Part shown: one piece after another, positions 1 through 5,055 of the stretch
Position numbering within the stretch: the stretch's first letter is position 1
Layout: every line of letters starts with the position of its first letter
NCBI GenBank assembly: GCA_024277605.1
Contig: JAJRUU010000202.1
Location: forward strand, 1-8,600
DNA from: a bacterium
Lineage (GTDB): Bacteria > SZUA-182 > SZUA-191 > JAJRXT01
Direction: 5' to 3'
DNA: 8,600 nt
Position numbers and translations under genes: made by a program
Notes under the pieces: generated by a model
What the model was told of the DNA's origin: nothing
Databases searched by the model: none
Seen by the model: only the letters and a program-made list of their open reading frames with translations

Positions 1-53
1 GGTACTCTTTGTTTGTTTAACTTGGCCTTCCTTTTACAAAATCGTTCGGCCCT

Positions 54-233
54 AACCCGAAAAATTCGGGTATTGTTATGGGCGAATCAACATTTAATTG
101 AAAAGCATAAATTTATCAGCTTCCTGATCAGCCGCCTCGGGCAAATAAAGTTTTATTGGACGTTGGCTCATAAACCTTATCTCACAAGGGATGTCTTGCA
201 AACCCAGTCTGAATTTATGAATAGATCAGGTTA
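54..233 (-). repeat. Interspersed repeat R, copy 1 (minus orientation)
   Basis: One of five copies of a repeat in this window. Read on the minus strand it begins TAACCTGATCTATTCATAAA, runs through the shared core (TTTGCAAGACA...TTATGAGCCAACGTCC) and ends with a perfect hairpin ACCCGAA-AAA-TTCGGGT at 55-71. The core has an outer stem TCATAAA/TTTATGA enclosing an inner stem GCAAG/CTTGT (one G-U pair). It starts exactly at the stop codon of the sugar transferase gene (231-233) and lies in the same sense, so it would form that gene's 3' untranslated region. An open frame of 73 codons crosses it on the plus strand (13-234) but is judged non-coding. Confidence 0.85.
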
Positions 234-1007
234 ATAGGCTCCAACTCTTTTCAAAACGACTTTTATGGTTTTAAATAATATTTTTATATCCAACCAGATG
301 GACTGTTTTTTGACGTACGCCATATAATATCTTACCCAATCGTGAAACGAGGCTTCAGCCCGACCCTGAACCTGCCACAATCCTGTTATCCCGGGCTTAA
401 CCGAAAGGCGCACATCCTTCCAGGACGGGCTGAATTTCATCTCCTCCATCACTAATGGCCGCGGACCGACCAGACTCATTTCACCTTTGACAACATTAAA
501 AATTTGAGGGAGTTCATCCAGGCTGGTTTGCCGCAATAACTTGCCAATACGGGTAACCCGCTGATCATCCACCATCTTGAACATGGGCCCATCGGTATAA
601 CTTTGAGAAGTAAGCTCAGTCTGTTTATTTTCGGCGGAAATGATCATTGTCCTGAACTTAAACATGTTAAATGTCTGTCCGTACATGCCGCACCTCTTCT
701 GCATAAAAAAAACCTTACCCGCTGAATCCAGTTTTACTATCAAGCCGATTATGATAAGAATAGGCCACAAACATAAAAGCAGGATCATAGATATAGATAT
801 ATCCATGGTCCTTTTTATAAAAATAAACACCCAATTGTTAACACTATGGGCAAGGTTCGTTCCCCCGATCCCATCCAGTTTATATTGATGCGCCATCAAA
901 TTCACATCACCCCGGCGCAAGTTATCCACCAATACTAAATTCATCAAATGCTCATCATGCATTATACTCAAACCTTCACCTATAATACAATAATCGCTCC
1001 TGGCCAT
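231..1007 (-). CDS. Polyprenyl-phosphate sugar-1-phosphate transferase (bacterial sugar transferase family), with N-terminal LbH piece
   Basis: The C-terminal ~195 residues are a monotopic phosphoglycosyl transferase of the WcaJ/WbaP/PglC type, which transfers a sugar 1-phosphate from a nucleotide sugar to undecaprenyl phosphate at the inner face of the cytoplasmic membrane, the first step in building a polysaccharide repeat unit. Visible marks are KRTMDI (65-70), a hydrophobic re-entrant helix (about 70-91), KFRTM (117-121), TRIGKLLRQTSLDELPQIF followed by VGPRP (152-184, with the catalytic Asp-Glu pair at 164-165) and KPGITGLWQVQGR (204-216). The first ~60 residues do not belong to this family: CIIGEGLSI (7-15) is a hexapeptide beta-helix rung. 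It lies in the same frame as the upstream gene, separated only by TAA-AAA, and no Shine-Dalgarno sequence precedes the ATG at 1007, so this is probably the second half of a fusion protein or is translated by reinitiation. The transferase is confident; its sugar is unknown. Confidence 0.9.
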   Translation of the reverse strand: MARSDYCIIGEGLSIMHDEHLMNLVLVDNLRRGDVNLMAHQYKLDGIGGTNLAHSVNNWVFIFIKRTMDISISMILLLCLWPILIIIGLIVKLDSAGKVFFMQKRCGMYGQTFNMFKFRTMIISAENKQTELTSQSYTDGPMFKMVDDQRVTRIGKLLRQTSLDELPQIFNVVKGEMSLVGPRPLVMEEMKFSPSWKDVRLSVKPGITGLWQVQGRAEASFHDWVRYYMAYVKKQSIWLDIKILFKTIKVVLKRVGAY

Positions 1008-1010
1008 TTT

Positions 1011-2042
1011 TTAAAAAGTAACATTATGCCACAGGATACTTTCCCTGACCACAGCCCCCTCAGAAATATTGCACCCATCACCAATGACCGTCGGCCCAAT
1101 AACTTGCGCCCCTTCGGCTATATGACAATTATTGCCGATAACGATTGGCCCCAATAAATACGAATTAGGTGAAATTTTGCTATTCTTACCAATCCATACT
1201 TGCTCAATTATCTCTTCTTTTTTTTTAAAATCAACCGCCCTGCTTTGCATGGAAAATAAATCCCGGTGGATCCCCAAATAGTCTTCCAGGCAATTAATGC
1301 TTCTATAATAACCATCTAATTCATAGCTATAAACCGGCAAAGACGCTTCCCGTAATAAAGGGATCAGCTGCTCTTTGATATCCGAATATTTTTGAGAATC
1401 AATAAACTTAAAAACAGCAGGGTCAAACATATATATATCGGAAAACAACCAGGGAAATCTTCTATCCCTGGAATGATGTATAACATGGACTTCGCTTACC
1501 CTTCCGTCTGGAGAAGATTTAAGCACTTCTGTTTTCGATGCTTCTTTGGAACCGTGTTTCACGCCAACCGTAACAACAGCCTGCTTACTATGATGAAAAG
1601 CCGCAAACGCCCCTAAGTCTACATCTTCTATGTAAAGATTACTATTTATCACTAAAAATGGCTGCTGGCCCAGAAAAGATGCTACATCTCCCAGCATACC
1701 GGCCGTACCACGGGGTATTTTTTCCTGATAGATGTGTATATTAATACGGGCCTTAAATTTTTCCTTTATCTCTTCAAGCTGGCTTAATCCCTGCTCTTCT
1801 AATAAAACAAGCACTATATCCGTTAACTTTTCTCTCAGCAAAAACTCTATATTATGTTCAATGAGCGGTTCATTAAATAGCGGGAATAGATTGGGGGGGA
1901 AACGCTTGGTAAGCGGTGATAATCTTTCCCCTCCCCCCATTGGCAGGAGTACCGCTTTTCTGATGATTGAGTCGGTAGCAATATCAATTATAACAGAGGA
2001 TTTGCCTGAGGGCCTGAGCTTTTTATAATCTACTACAGCCAT
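1011..2042 (-). CDS. Sugar-phosphate nucleotidyltransferase-like protein with LbH tail, probably catalytically impaired
   Basis: The fold is that of NDP-sugar pyrophosphorylases (mannose-1-phosphate guanylyltransferase/RmlA type): a Rossmann-like start KAVLLPMGGGERLSPLT (29-45), RGTAG (111-115), GYYRSINCLEDYL (244-256), then left-handed beta-helix hexapeptides from about 282 to the end (VIGNNC, VIGDGC, SILWHNV). Family members make NDP-sugars from NTP and sugar-1-phosphate. Key positions are changed: the PK of the signature loop is PP (49-50), the metal-binding Asp of the NGD motif is Asn (NSN, 133-135), and the Asp of the YWxDIGT motif is Ser (248). The protein also stops inside a beta-helix rung, 343 residues long, whereas related two-domain proteins continue. 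About 28 residues precede the usual start of the fold; no clear ribosome site decides the start. It sits 3 nt upstream of, and in frame with, the sugar transferase. Family membership is confident; activity is doubtful. Confidence 0.8.
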   Translation of the reverse strand: MAVVDYKKLRPSGKSSVIIDIATDSIIRKAVLLPMGGGERLSPLTKRFPPNLFPLFNEPLIEHNIEFLLREKLTDIVLVLLEEQGLSQLEEIKEKFKARINIHIYQEKIPRGTAGMLGDVASFLGQQPFLVINSNLYIEDVDLGAFAAFHHSKQAVVTVGVKHGSKEASKTEVLKSSPDGRVSEVHVIHHSRDRRFPWLFSDIYMFDPAVFKFIDSQKYSDIKEQLIPLLREASLPVYSYELDGYYRSINCLEDYLGIHRDLFSMQSRAVDFKKKEEIIEQVWIGKNSKISPNSYLLGPIVIGNNCHIAEGAQVIGPTVIGDGCNISEGAVVRESILWHNVTF

Positions 2043-2088
2043 AAAATAGTTTATCTATATAGACCATTCAAACATCAAATAAAGTTTA

Positions 2089-2115
2089 CCCCTCAACAGA
2101 CAACCTTTTGAGGGG
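2089..2115. other. Hairpin CCCCTCAA/TTGAGGGG
   Basis: Perfect 8-bp stem CCCCTCAA (2089-2096) and TTGAGGGG (2108-2115) with an 11-nt loop. It lies 47 bp upstream of the nucleotidyltransferase-like gene, in its probable leader if transcription starts further upstream. There is no T-run directly beside it on either strand, so a standard terminator is not supported. Confidence 0.55.
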
Positions 2116-2122
2116 CAATACT

Positions 2123-2137
2123 CACGTGCTTGACGTG
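2123..2137. other. Short hairpin CACGT/ACGTG
   Basis: Perfect 5-bp inverted repeat CACGT-GCTTG-ACGTG beside the larger hairpin at 2089-2115. It could be a small operator or a second leader stem for the minus-strand gene; at this length chance is also possible. Confidence 0.35.
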
Positions 2138-2151
2138 GTTAAGTGTTAAAT

Positions 2152-2328
2152 CCCGATCTATTCATAAATTCAGCCTGGGTTTGCAAGACATCCCTTGCGA
2201 GATAAGGCTTATGAGCCAACGTCCAATAAGGCTTTGTTTGCCCGAGGCGGCAGGAATCGGAAGCTGATAATTTTATGCTTTTCAACTAAATGTCGATTAG
2301 CCCATAACAAGACCCGAATTTTTCGGGT
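2152..2328 (+). repeat. Interspersed repeat R, copy 2
   Basis: Full-length plus-oriented copy: CCGATCTATTCATAAA start, core with GCAAG/CTTGC hairpin and TCATAA/TTATGA outer stem, the middle section ending GTTTGCCCGAGGCGGC, then TTTTCAACTAAATGTCGATT and the closing hairpin ACCCGAA-TTT-TTCGGGT at 2312-2328. It is closest to copy 1, sharing the GCCCGAGGCGGC segment and the closing hairpin. Confidence 0.85.
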
Positions 2329-2451
2329 AACGGGTAAATTGAGCTATCCCTGAATAGAGCCTCAATTAAACTCTAAAATTCCCTTTTTGTCAAGCTTTTC
2401 TGGTGTATTAGGCACATTCTTGAGCAAATACAATCCATTCAGGCTTAGTTC

Positions 2452-2741
2452 TAACCTGATCTATTCATAAATTCAGGCTGGGAGTCTGTCGGACTTTGGG
2501 GTTCGTAGCGAGACAAGTGAGAAATATAGCCCATTTTTTCGTTCATTTGAGGCGAATAGTGGTGACTATTTAACGAAAATGAACGGGAAAATGGATATGT
2601 TTAGCACTTGTCGCAGTAGAATTATCCAAAGTCCGACAGACTCCTAGAGTTTGCAAGACACCCCTTGCGAGATAGGGTTTATGAGCCAACGTCCTGAAGA
2701 AACAGGCTGTGCCTGCCCGAATTTTTCGGGTTAACGGCAGG
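2452..2741 (+). repeat. Interspersed repeat R, copy 3, interrupted by a palindromic insert
   Basis: The left part (TAACCTGATCTATTCATAAA ...CAGGCTGG, 2452-2481) and right part (GTTTGCAAGACACC..., from 2649) are contiguous in the other copies but here are separated by about 165 bp. After GAGCCAACGTCC this copy switches to a different 3' half, CCTGAAGAAACAGG (a CCTG/CAGG hairpin), shared only with copy 5. It then carries a CCCGAA-TTT-TTCGGG hairpin at 2716-2730, nested in an alternative CCTGCC/GGCAGG pairing (2712-2717 and 2736-2741). Confidence 0.85.
2481..2644. mobile_element. Palindromic MITE-like element inserted in repeat R
   Basis: A 164-bp near-complete palindrome centred at 2562/2563. 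The ends are perfect 19-bp terminal inverted repeats, GGAGTCTGTCGGACTTTGG (2481-2499) and its complement (2626-2644). Inner arms also pair: CGTTCATTT (2540-2548) with AAATGAACG (2577-2585), ACAAGTG with CACTTGT, and AATAGT-GGTG-ACTATT (2555-2570) at the apex. It has no gene and sits inside an otherwise recognisable copy of repeat R, which shows it was inserted. The flanks read CTGG on the left and CTAG on the right if the element begins at GAGTCTG, suggesting a mutated 4-bp target duplication, but an extra base makes this unclear. The parent transposase is not in the window. Confidence 0.8.
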
Positions 2742-2883
2742 TTATTTCCCAGCGATAACAACCGCAAACAAGGGGGAGTTGCTATATTTGGGAGCTCCAG
2801 CAAAATCCCGTCTTGATTTTATCCGCTAATATAGTTATTATTAATTCGTGGATATACTATGAATTCCTTTTTTACACCCAACT

Positions 2884-3038
2884 CATTCATAAATTCAGGC
2901 TGGGTTTGCAAGACACCCCTTGCGAGATAGGGTTTATGAGCCAACGTCCAATGAAACTTTGTTTGCCCAGTGGGGCGGGAACAGGAAGCTGATAAGTTTA
3001 TAATTTTCAACTAAATGTCGATTCGCCCATAACAATAC
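2884..3038 (+). repeat. Interspersed repeat R, copy 4
   Basis: Plus-oriented copy with the core stem TCATAAA (2887-2893)/TTTATGA (2933-2939) enclosing GCAAG (2908-2912)/CTTGC (2919-2923). Its second half matches copies 1 and 2 (GTTTGCCC, GGAAGCTGATAA, TTTTCAACTAAATGTCGATT, CCCATAACAATAC) but lacks the closing CCCGAA hairpin. Where copies 1 and 2 read TTTATGC, this copy reads TTTATAA, creating TATAAT at 2999-3004, without a good -35. The copy ends 20 bp before the metallo-hydrolase start, so it forms that gene's leader region. Confidence 0.85.
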
Positions 3039-3058
3039 AATTTAAAAAGGGTTAAAAC

Positions 3059-4003
3059 ATGAAAAGTAAAATCAGCTTTTGGATGACACTGATTATAGGA
3101 TCGCTCACTTTGATTTGCAGCTTGCCTCAGCGGAAACTTCAGGCTGAAGAGGCGATCAAGGAGAGTCCCGCAGGCGGTCGCCTGACTTATGTATATGGTG
3201 ATCGCGAGGCGCTCAAAGAAGGTTGCCAGCGGGCTTGGGGTCTGGTAACCCTGATTGAATTTGACGGCAAACGTATCCTGTTTGACACAGGCGGCGACCG
3301 CAAGATACTCAAAAACAATATGCAGCTATTGGGCATAGACCCCAAGAGCCTGGATGCAGTGGTTATCTCTCATGAACATTGGGAGATGCTCGACGGGACG
3401 CCGTATCTGCTAAAGAACAATCCCAAGCTCCCGATATATAGCACCGATACGGTGGTCAGGGAACTGGGAGATACTGATTTATTCCAACAGCAAAACTGGG
3501 ATAATAATCTAAAAACTATAGGCAAAAGCTTTAATATAACGCCCAATATAATATTAATGAAGCTCAAAAGCCCTCCCCGGCATGGCGGGCCGTTTGGTAT
3601 TATGGAGATACATATCGTATTAAAAACGAAAGAAGGGCTGGTTATCCTACAGGGCTGCGGTCATCCGGAAATAGTAACCATCATGGAAAAGAGCCAAAAG
3701 CATACCGGAGAGCCGCTGGTGTACCTCATCTCTGGAGGCACGCGCATGCTTGATCCAGGTACCAGGGTAAAACTGCCCGGTAACGCCGGATATTTTAATA
3801 TCCCCCAACCACACCCCTATTCTAACGAAGATGTAGAAAAAATCGCCGACAAGTTATTAACCGCCGGGGTTAAACACATCGTACCAACTCATTGTACCGG
3901 CGAGCGCGCCGAGAAAATATTGGCGCAGAAATTCGGCGATAAATATATAAACGAAAAGCTGGGAATGACTATCGCCCTGCCCCCGCCGCTTGCTTCCCCA
4001 TAA
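3059..4003 (+). CDS. Exported metallo-beta-lactamase-fold protein, DHPPS-like (COG1237-type), altered metal site
   Basis: Residues 1-29 form a signal peptide: positive start, a hydrophobic run about 7-21 and a plausible type I cleavage after LQA, so the protein is probably periplasmic. The rest is a metallo-beta-lactamase fold like the MJ0301/TM0207 group: FDTGG (75-79), the HxH motif in SHEHWEMLDG (104-113), QGCGHPEIV (199-206) and the family's late PTHCTG (276-281). Metal-site 1 ligands H105, H107 and H202 and the late H278 are present. The usual HxHxDH is HEHWEM here, so Asp and His of the second site are Glu and Met. The fold is confident, the substrate unknown, and a one-metal or non-hydrolytic role is possible. 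The start is backed by AAAAAGGG (3044-3051) seven bases before ATG. It is preceded by repeat copy 4 and appears to be a single-gene unit. Confidence 0.85.
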   Translation: MKSKISFWMTLIIGSLTLICSLPQRKLQAEEAIKESPAGGRLTYVYGDREALKEGCQRAWGLVTLIEFDGKRILFDTGGDRKILKNNMQLLGIDPKSLDAVVISHEHWEMLDGTPYLLKNNPKLPIYSTDTVVRELGDTDLFQQQNWDNNLKTIGKSFNITPNIILMKLKSPPRHGGPFGIMEIHIVLKTKEGLVILQGCGHPEIVTIMEKSQKHTGEPLVYLISGGTRMLDPGTRVKLPGNAGYFNIPQPHPYSNEDVEKIADKLLTAGVKHIVPTHCTGERAEKILAQKFGDKYINEKLGMTIALPPPLASP

Positions 4004-4021
4004 AAATGTTTCTTTCCCCTG

Positions 4022-4120
4022 GTAAACCGAATCGCCAGGACAAAAGATGGTACCACCACCCGCTATGTGGTGGATACAAATAATGCGCTATCTAAATGGG
4101 CTGTTGTCCAAACCATTTAA
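4022..4120 (+). pseudogene. RHS/YD-repeat protein fragment
   Basis: The frame beginning at 4022 reads NRIARTKDGTTTRYVVDT followed by NNALSK, a typical YD/RHS repeat unit (compare the usual G-N-R-x-x-x-T-x-x-G-x-T-T-x-Y-x-Y-D pattern). It then runs into unrelated sequence and stops at TAA 4118-4120. There is no start, signal or further repeat, so only one to two dozen codons of a large RHS-type surface or toxin-delivery protein remain. It sits 18 bp after the metallo-hydrolase stop and is probably rearrangement debris, possibly brought in with the transposase fragment beside it. Confidence 0.6.
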
Positions 4121-4175
4121 AGTAAAAATATGTCAAAAGCGAGCGAGGTGTCATGGACCCCAGGGGCAGTTATAT

Positions 4176-4433
4176 ATGGGGCCAACAATTGAAGAGGTGG
4201 AGAGAAAGGCTAATTTGGCATTTGAAGACCCGAAGCTGGCTAGAAAAGCCGCCCTTTATGTATGTCACCGATATAGCGGTATGTCGCTAAAGGAAATAGG
4301 TGCTCATTTCGGCATAGGTGAATCAGGTATATCCAGGAATAGCTCTCGCTTTCATTTGTTGCTAGAGAAGGAACACAACGCAATAGAAAAGCTGCGGCAA
4401 CTGAAAAAGGTGCTGAATTTGTCAAATGCGTAG
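4176..4433 (+). pseudogene. C-terminal DnaA-like domain of a REP-associated tyrosine transposase (RAYT), catalytic domain lost
   Basis: From ATG 4176 the frame gives 85 residues: TIEEVERKANLAF, then ARKAALYVCHRYSGMSLKEI and HFGIGESGISR, a helix-turn-helix resembling the DnaA C-terminal domain that ends many RAYT (Y1/HUH, IS200-like) transposases, and a charged tail ending LNLSNA. The same frame is open back to ATG 4047, but that part overlaps the RHS scrap out of frame and is not protein-like. The HUH motif and catalytic Tyr are absent, so it cannot act as a transposase. The last five codons lie within the 27-bp inverted repeat at 4417-4443, the usual place for a RAYT-associated repeat. A free-standing DNA-binding protein is possible but less likely. 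Confidence 0.65.
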
Positions 4434-4443
4434 ACCTGACCCC
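4417..4443 (-). repeat. RAYT-associated 27-bp inverted repeat, left copy
   Basis: On the minus strand it starts GGGGTCAGGTCTACGCATTT and ends GACAAAT. It is the exact reverse complement of 4990-5016, 27 of 27 bases, with identity stopping at once on both sides. It overlaps the last codons and the TAG of the RAYT remnant. Confidence 0.9.
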
Positions 4444-4520
4444 ATTATACATTAGTTGTGTTAATGTTTTTATTATTTAAATCCACCTGGCTTTAGGGGC
4501 ATGAACAGCATTATGTGATT

Positions 4521-4527
4521 AAAGGAG
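4521..4527 (+). promoter_or_regulatory. Ribosome binding site fixing the lipoprotein start
   Basis: AAAGGAG lies 8 bases before ATG 4536. It overlaps the upstream in-frame GTG at 4515, which has no such site, so translation should begin at 4536. Confidence 0.75.
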
Positions 4528-4535
4528 ATTTCAGA

Positions 4536-4970
4536 ATGAGATACAGGTACGTAGGAATTTTGCTTTGTATGGTGGTGGGTTTTGGGTGTAGGGGTCCCAG
4601 AGAGTGGAAATATCCCACAGAAATAACGGCAAAGAACACTGAAAGCCTGCGGATACTGAAAACGGGAATGAGTAAAGAAGAAGTGCTAACCATTATGGGG
4701 ACAAAGACGATATGGGCACACGATCGCCAGTTAAGCCGTGCGGGGATAGGCCGTCAGATGATAGCAAACCCGTACCGGATTGAGACTATGGAGGCTAAGG
4801 GCAAGACGGTGGAGGTATTATATTACTACACTGAGGAGAGCGGACATGTGGGGATTGATGATGATGAATTAACTCCGCTATTATTTGAAGACGCAAAACT
4901 GACAGGGTTTGGCTGGAGTTATTTTGAGGATTCTATAAATCGCTACGAGCTAAAGATACAGGTACGGTGA
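4536..4970 (+). CDS. Small BamE/DUF3192-like lipoprotein
   Basis: 144 residues from ATG 4536, chosen for the AAAGGAG site and because the signal peptide then begins MRYRYVGILLCMVVGFGC: a short basic start, a hydrophobic core and the lipobox GFGC with lipidated Cys18. The mature part has a SmpA/BamE-like segment, ILKTGMSKEEVLTIMG (about residues 41-56), then NPYRIETMEAKGKTVEVLYY and DDDELTPLLFEDAKLTGFGW, which resemble DUF3192. BamE-like domains sit on the periplasmic side of the outer membrane and often assist assembly complexes; this protein's partner is unknown. It has no Asp at +2 after the lipid Cys, consistent with outer-membrane sorting. It lies between the two arms of the 27-bp inverted repeat and 84 bp before the radical SAM gene, same strand. 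Confidence 0.75.
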   Translation: MRYRYVGILLCMVVGFGCRGPREWKYPTEITAKNTESLRILKTGMSKEEVLTIMGTKTIWAHDRQLSRAGIGRQMIANPYRIETMEAKGKTVEVLYYYTEESGHVGIDDDELTPLLFEDAKLTGFGWSYFEDSINRYELKIQVR

Positions 4971-4971
4971 T

Positions 4972-5055
4972 ATGAATAAAAAGAGATACGGGGTCAGGTC
5001 TACGCATTTGACAAATAAAACTGAAGTGTATAATTACGATCCTGCCAGACCATAA
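4972..5055 (+). CDS. Possible 27-codon coupling ORF
   Basis: ATG 4972 is one base after the lipoprotein TGA. The frame stays open for 27 codons through the right-hand inverted repeat and ends at TAA 5053-5055, overlapping the radical SAM ATG as TAATG. It could carry ribosomes to the radical SAM start, which has no Shine-Dalgarno sequence. The middle third is encoded by the repeat, so a functional peptide is unlikely; it may be a gene stump cut by the repeat. Confidence 0.25.
   Translation: MNKKRYGVRSTHLTNKTEVYNYDPARP
4990..5016 (+). repeat. RAYT-associated 27-bp inverted repeat, right copy
   Basis: Starts GGGGTCAGGTCTACGCATTT and ends GACAAAT; the exact inverted partner of 4417-4443. Together they bracket a 600-bp segment (4417-5016) holding the lipoprotein gene. 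Its end contains TTGACA (5008-5013). Confidence 0.9.
5008..5034 (+). promoter_or_regulatory. Possible sigma-70 promoter for the radical SAM gene
   Basis: TTGACA (5008-5013) and TATAAT (5029-5034) are both perfect consensus, spaced 15 bp, which is shorter than the ideal 17. The -35 lies inside the 27-bp repeat and the -10 lies in unique sequence. Transcription would start near 5041, leaving only about 14 nt before ATG 5055, so the message would be almost leaderless, in keeping with the missing Shine-Dalgarno sequence. Confidence 0.4.

Noticed and set aside
13..234. Open frames across repeat R that share the peptide TLAHKPYLARGVLQTQ (13-234 plus, 2570-2803 minus, 2819-3010 minus, 8350-8583 minus)
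   Set aside because: The frame runs antisense to the repeat, changes between copies alter amino acids at least as often as they are silent, copy 5 is frameshifted, and the ends of the peptides are unrelated. The shared peptide is explained by the shared DNA and its hairpins.
1005..1020. Frameshift or polymerase slippage at the T5A6 run as the cause of the split
   Set aside because: Both halves are in the same frame, so slippage by one or two bases would not restore the fusion; only a substitution, readthrough or reinitiation fits.
2999..3004. TATAAT in repeat copy 4 as promoter of the metallo-hydrolase gene
   Set aside because: No -35 at a suitable distance and no extended -10; kept only as a remark.
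54..3038. Repeat R copies as a CRISPR array
   Set aside because: Copies are about 180 bp, irregularly spaced, in both orientations and partly next to genes; there are no short regular repeats or spacers and no cas genes.
4047..4175. N-terminal 43 residues of the 128-codon frame ending at 4433
   Set aside because: They overlap the RHS fragment in another frame, have no ribosome site and look unlike any RAYT region; only the part from 4176 is protein-like.
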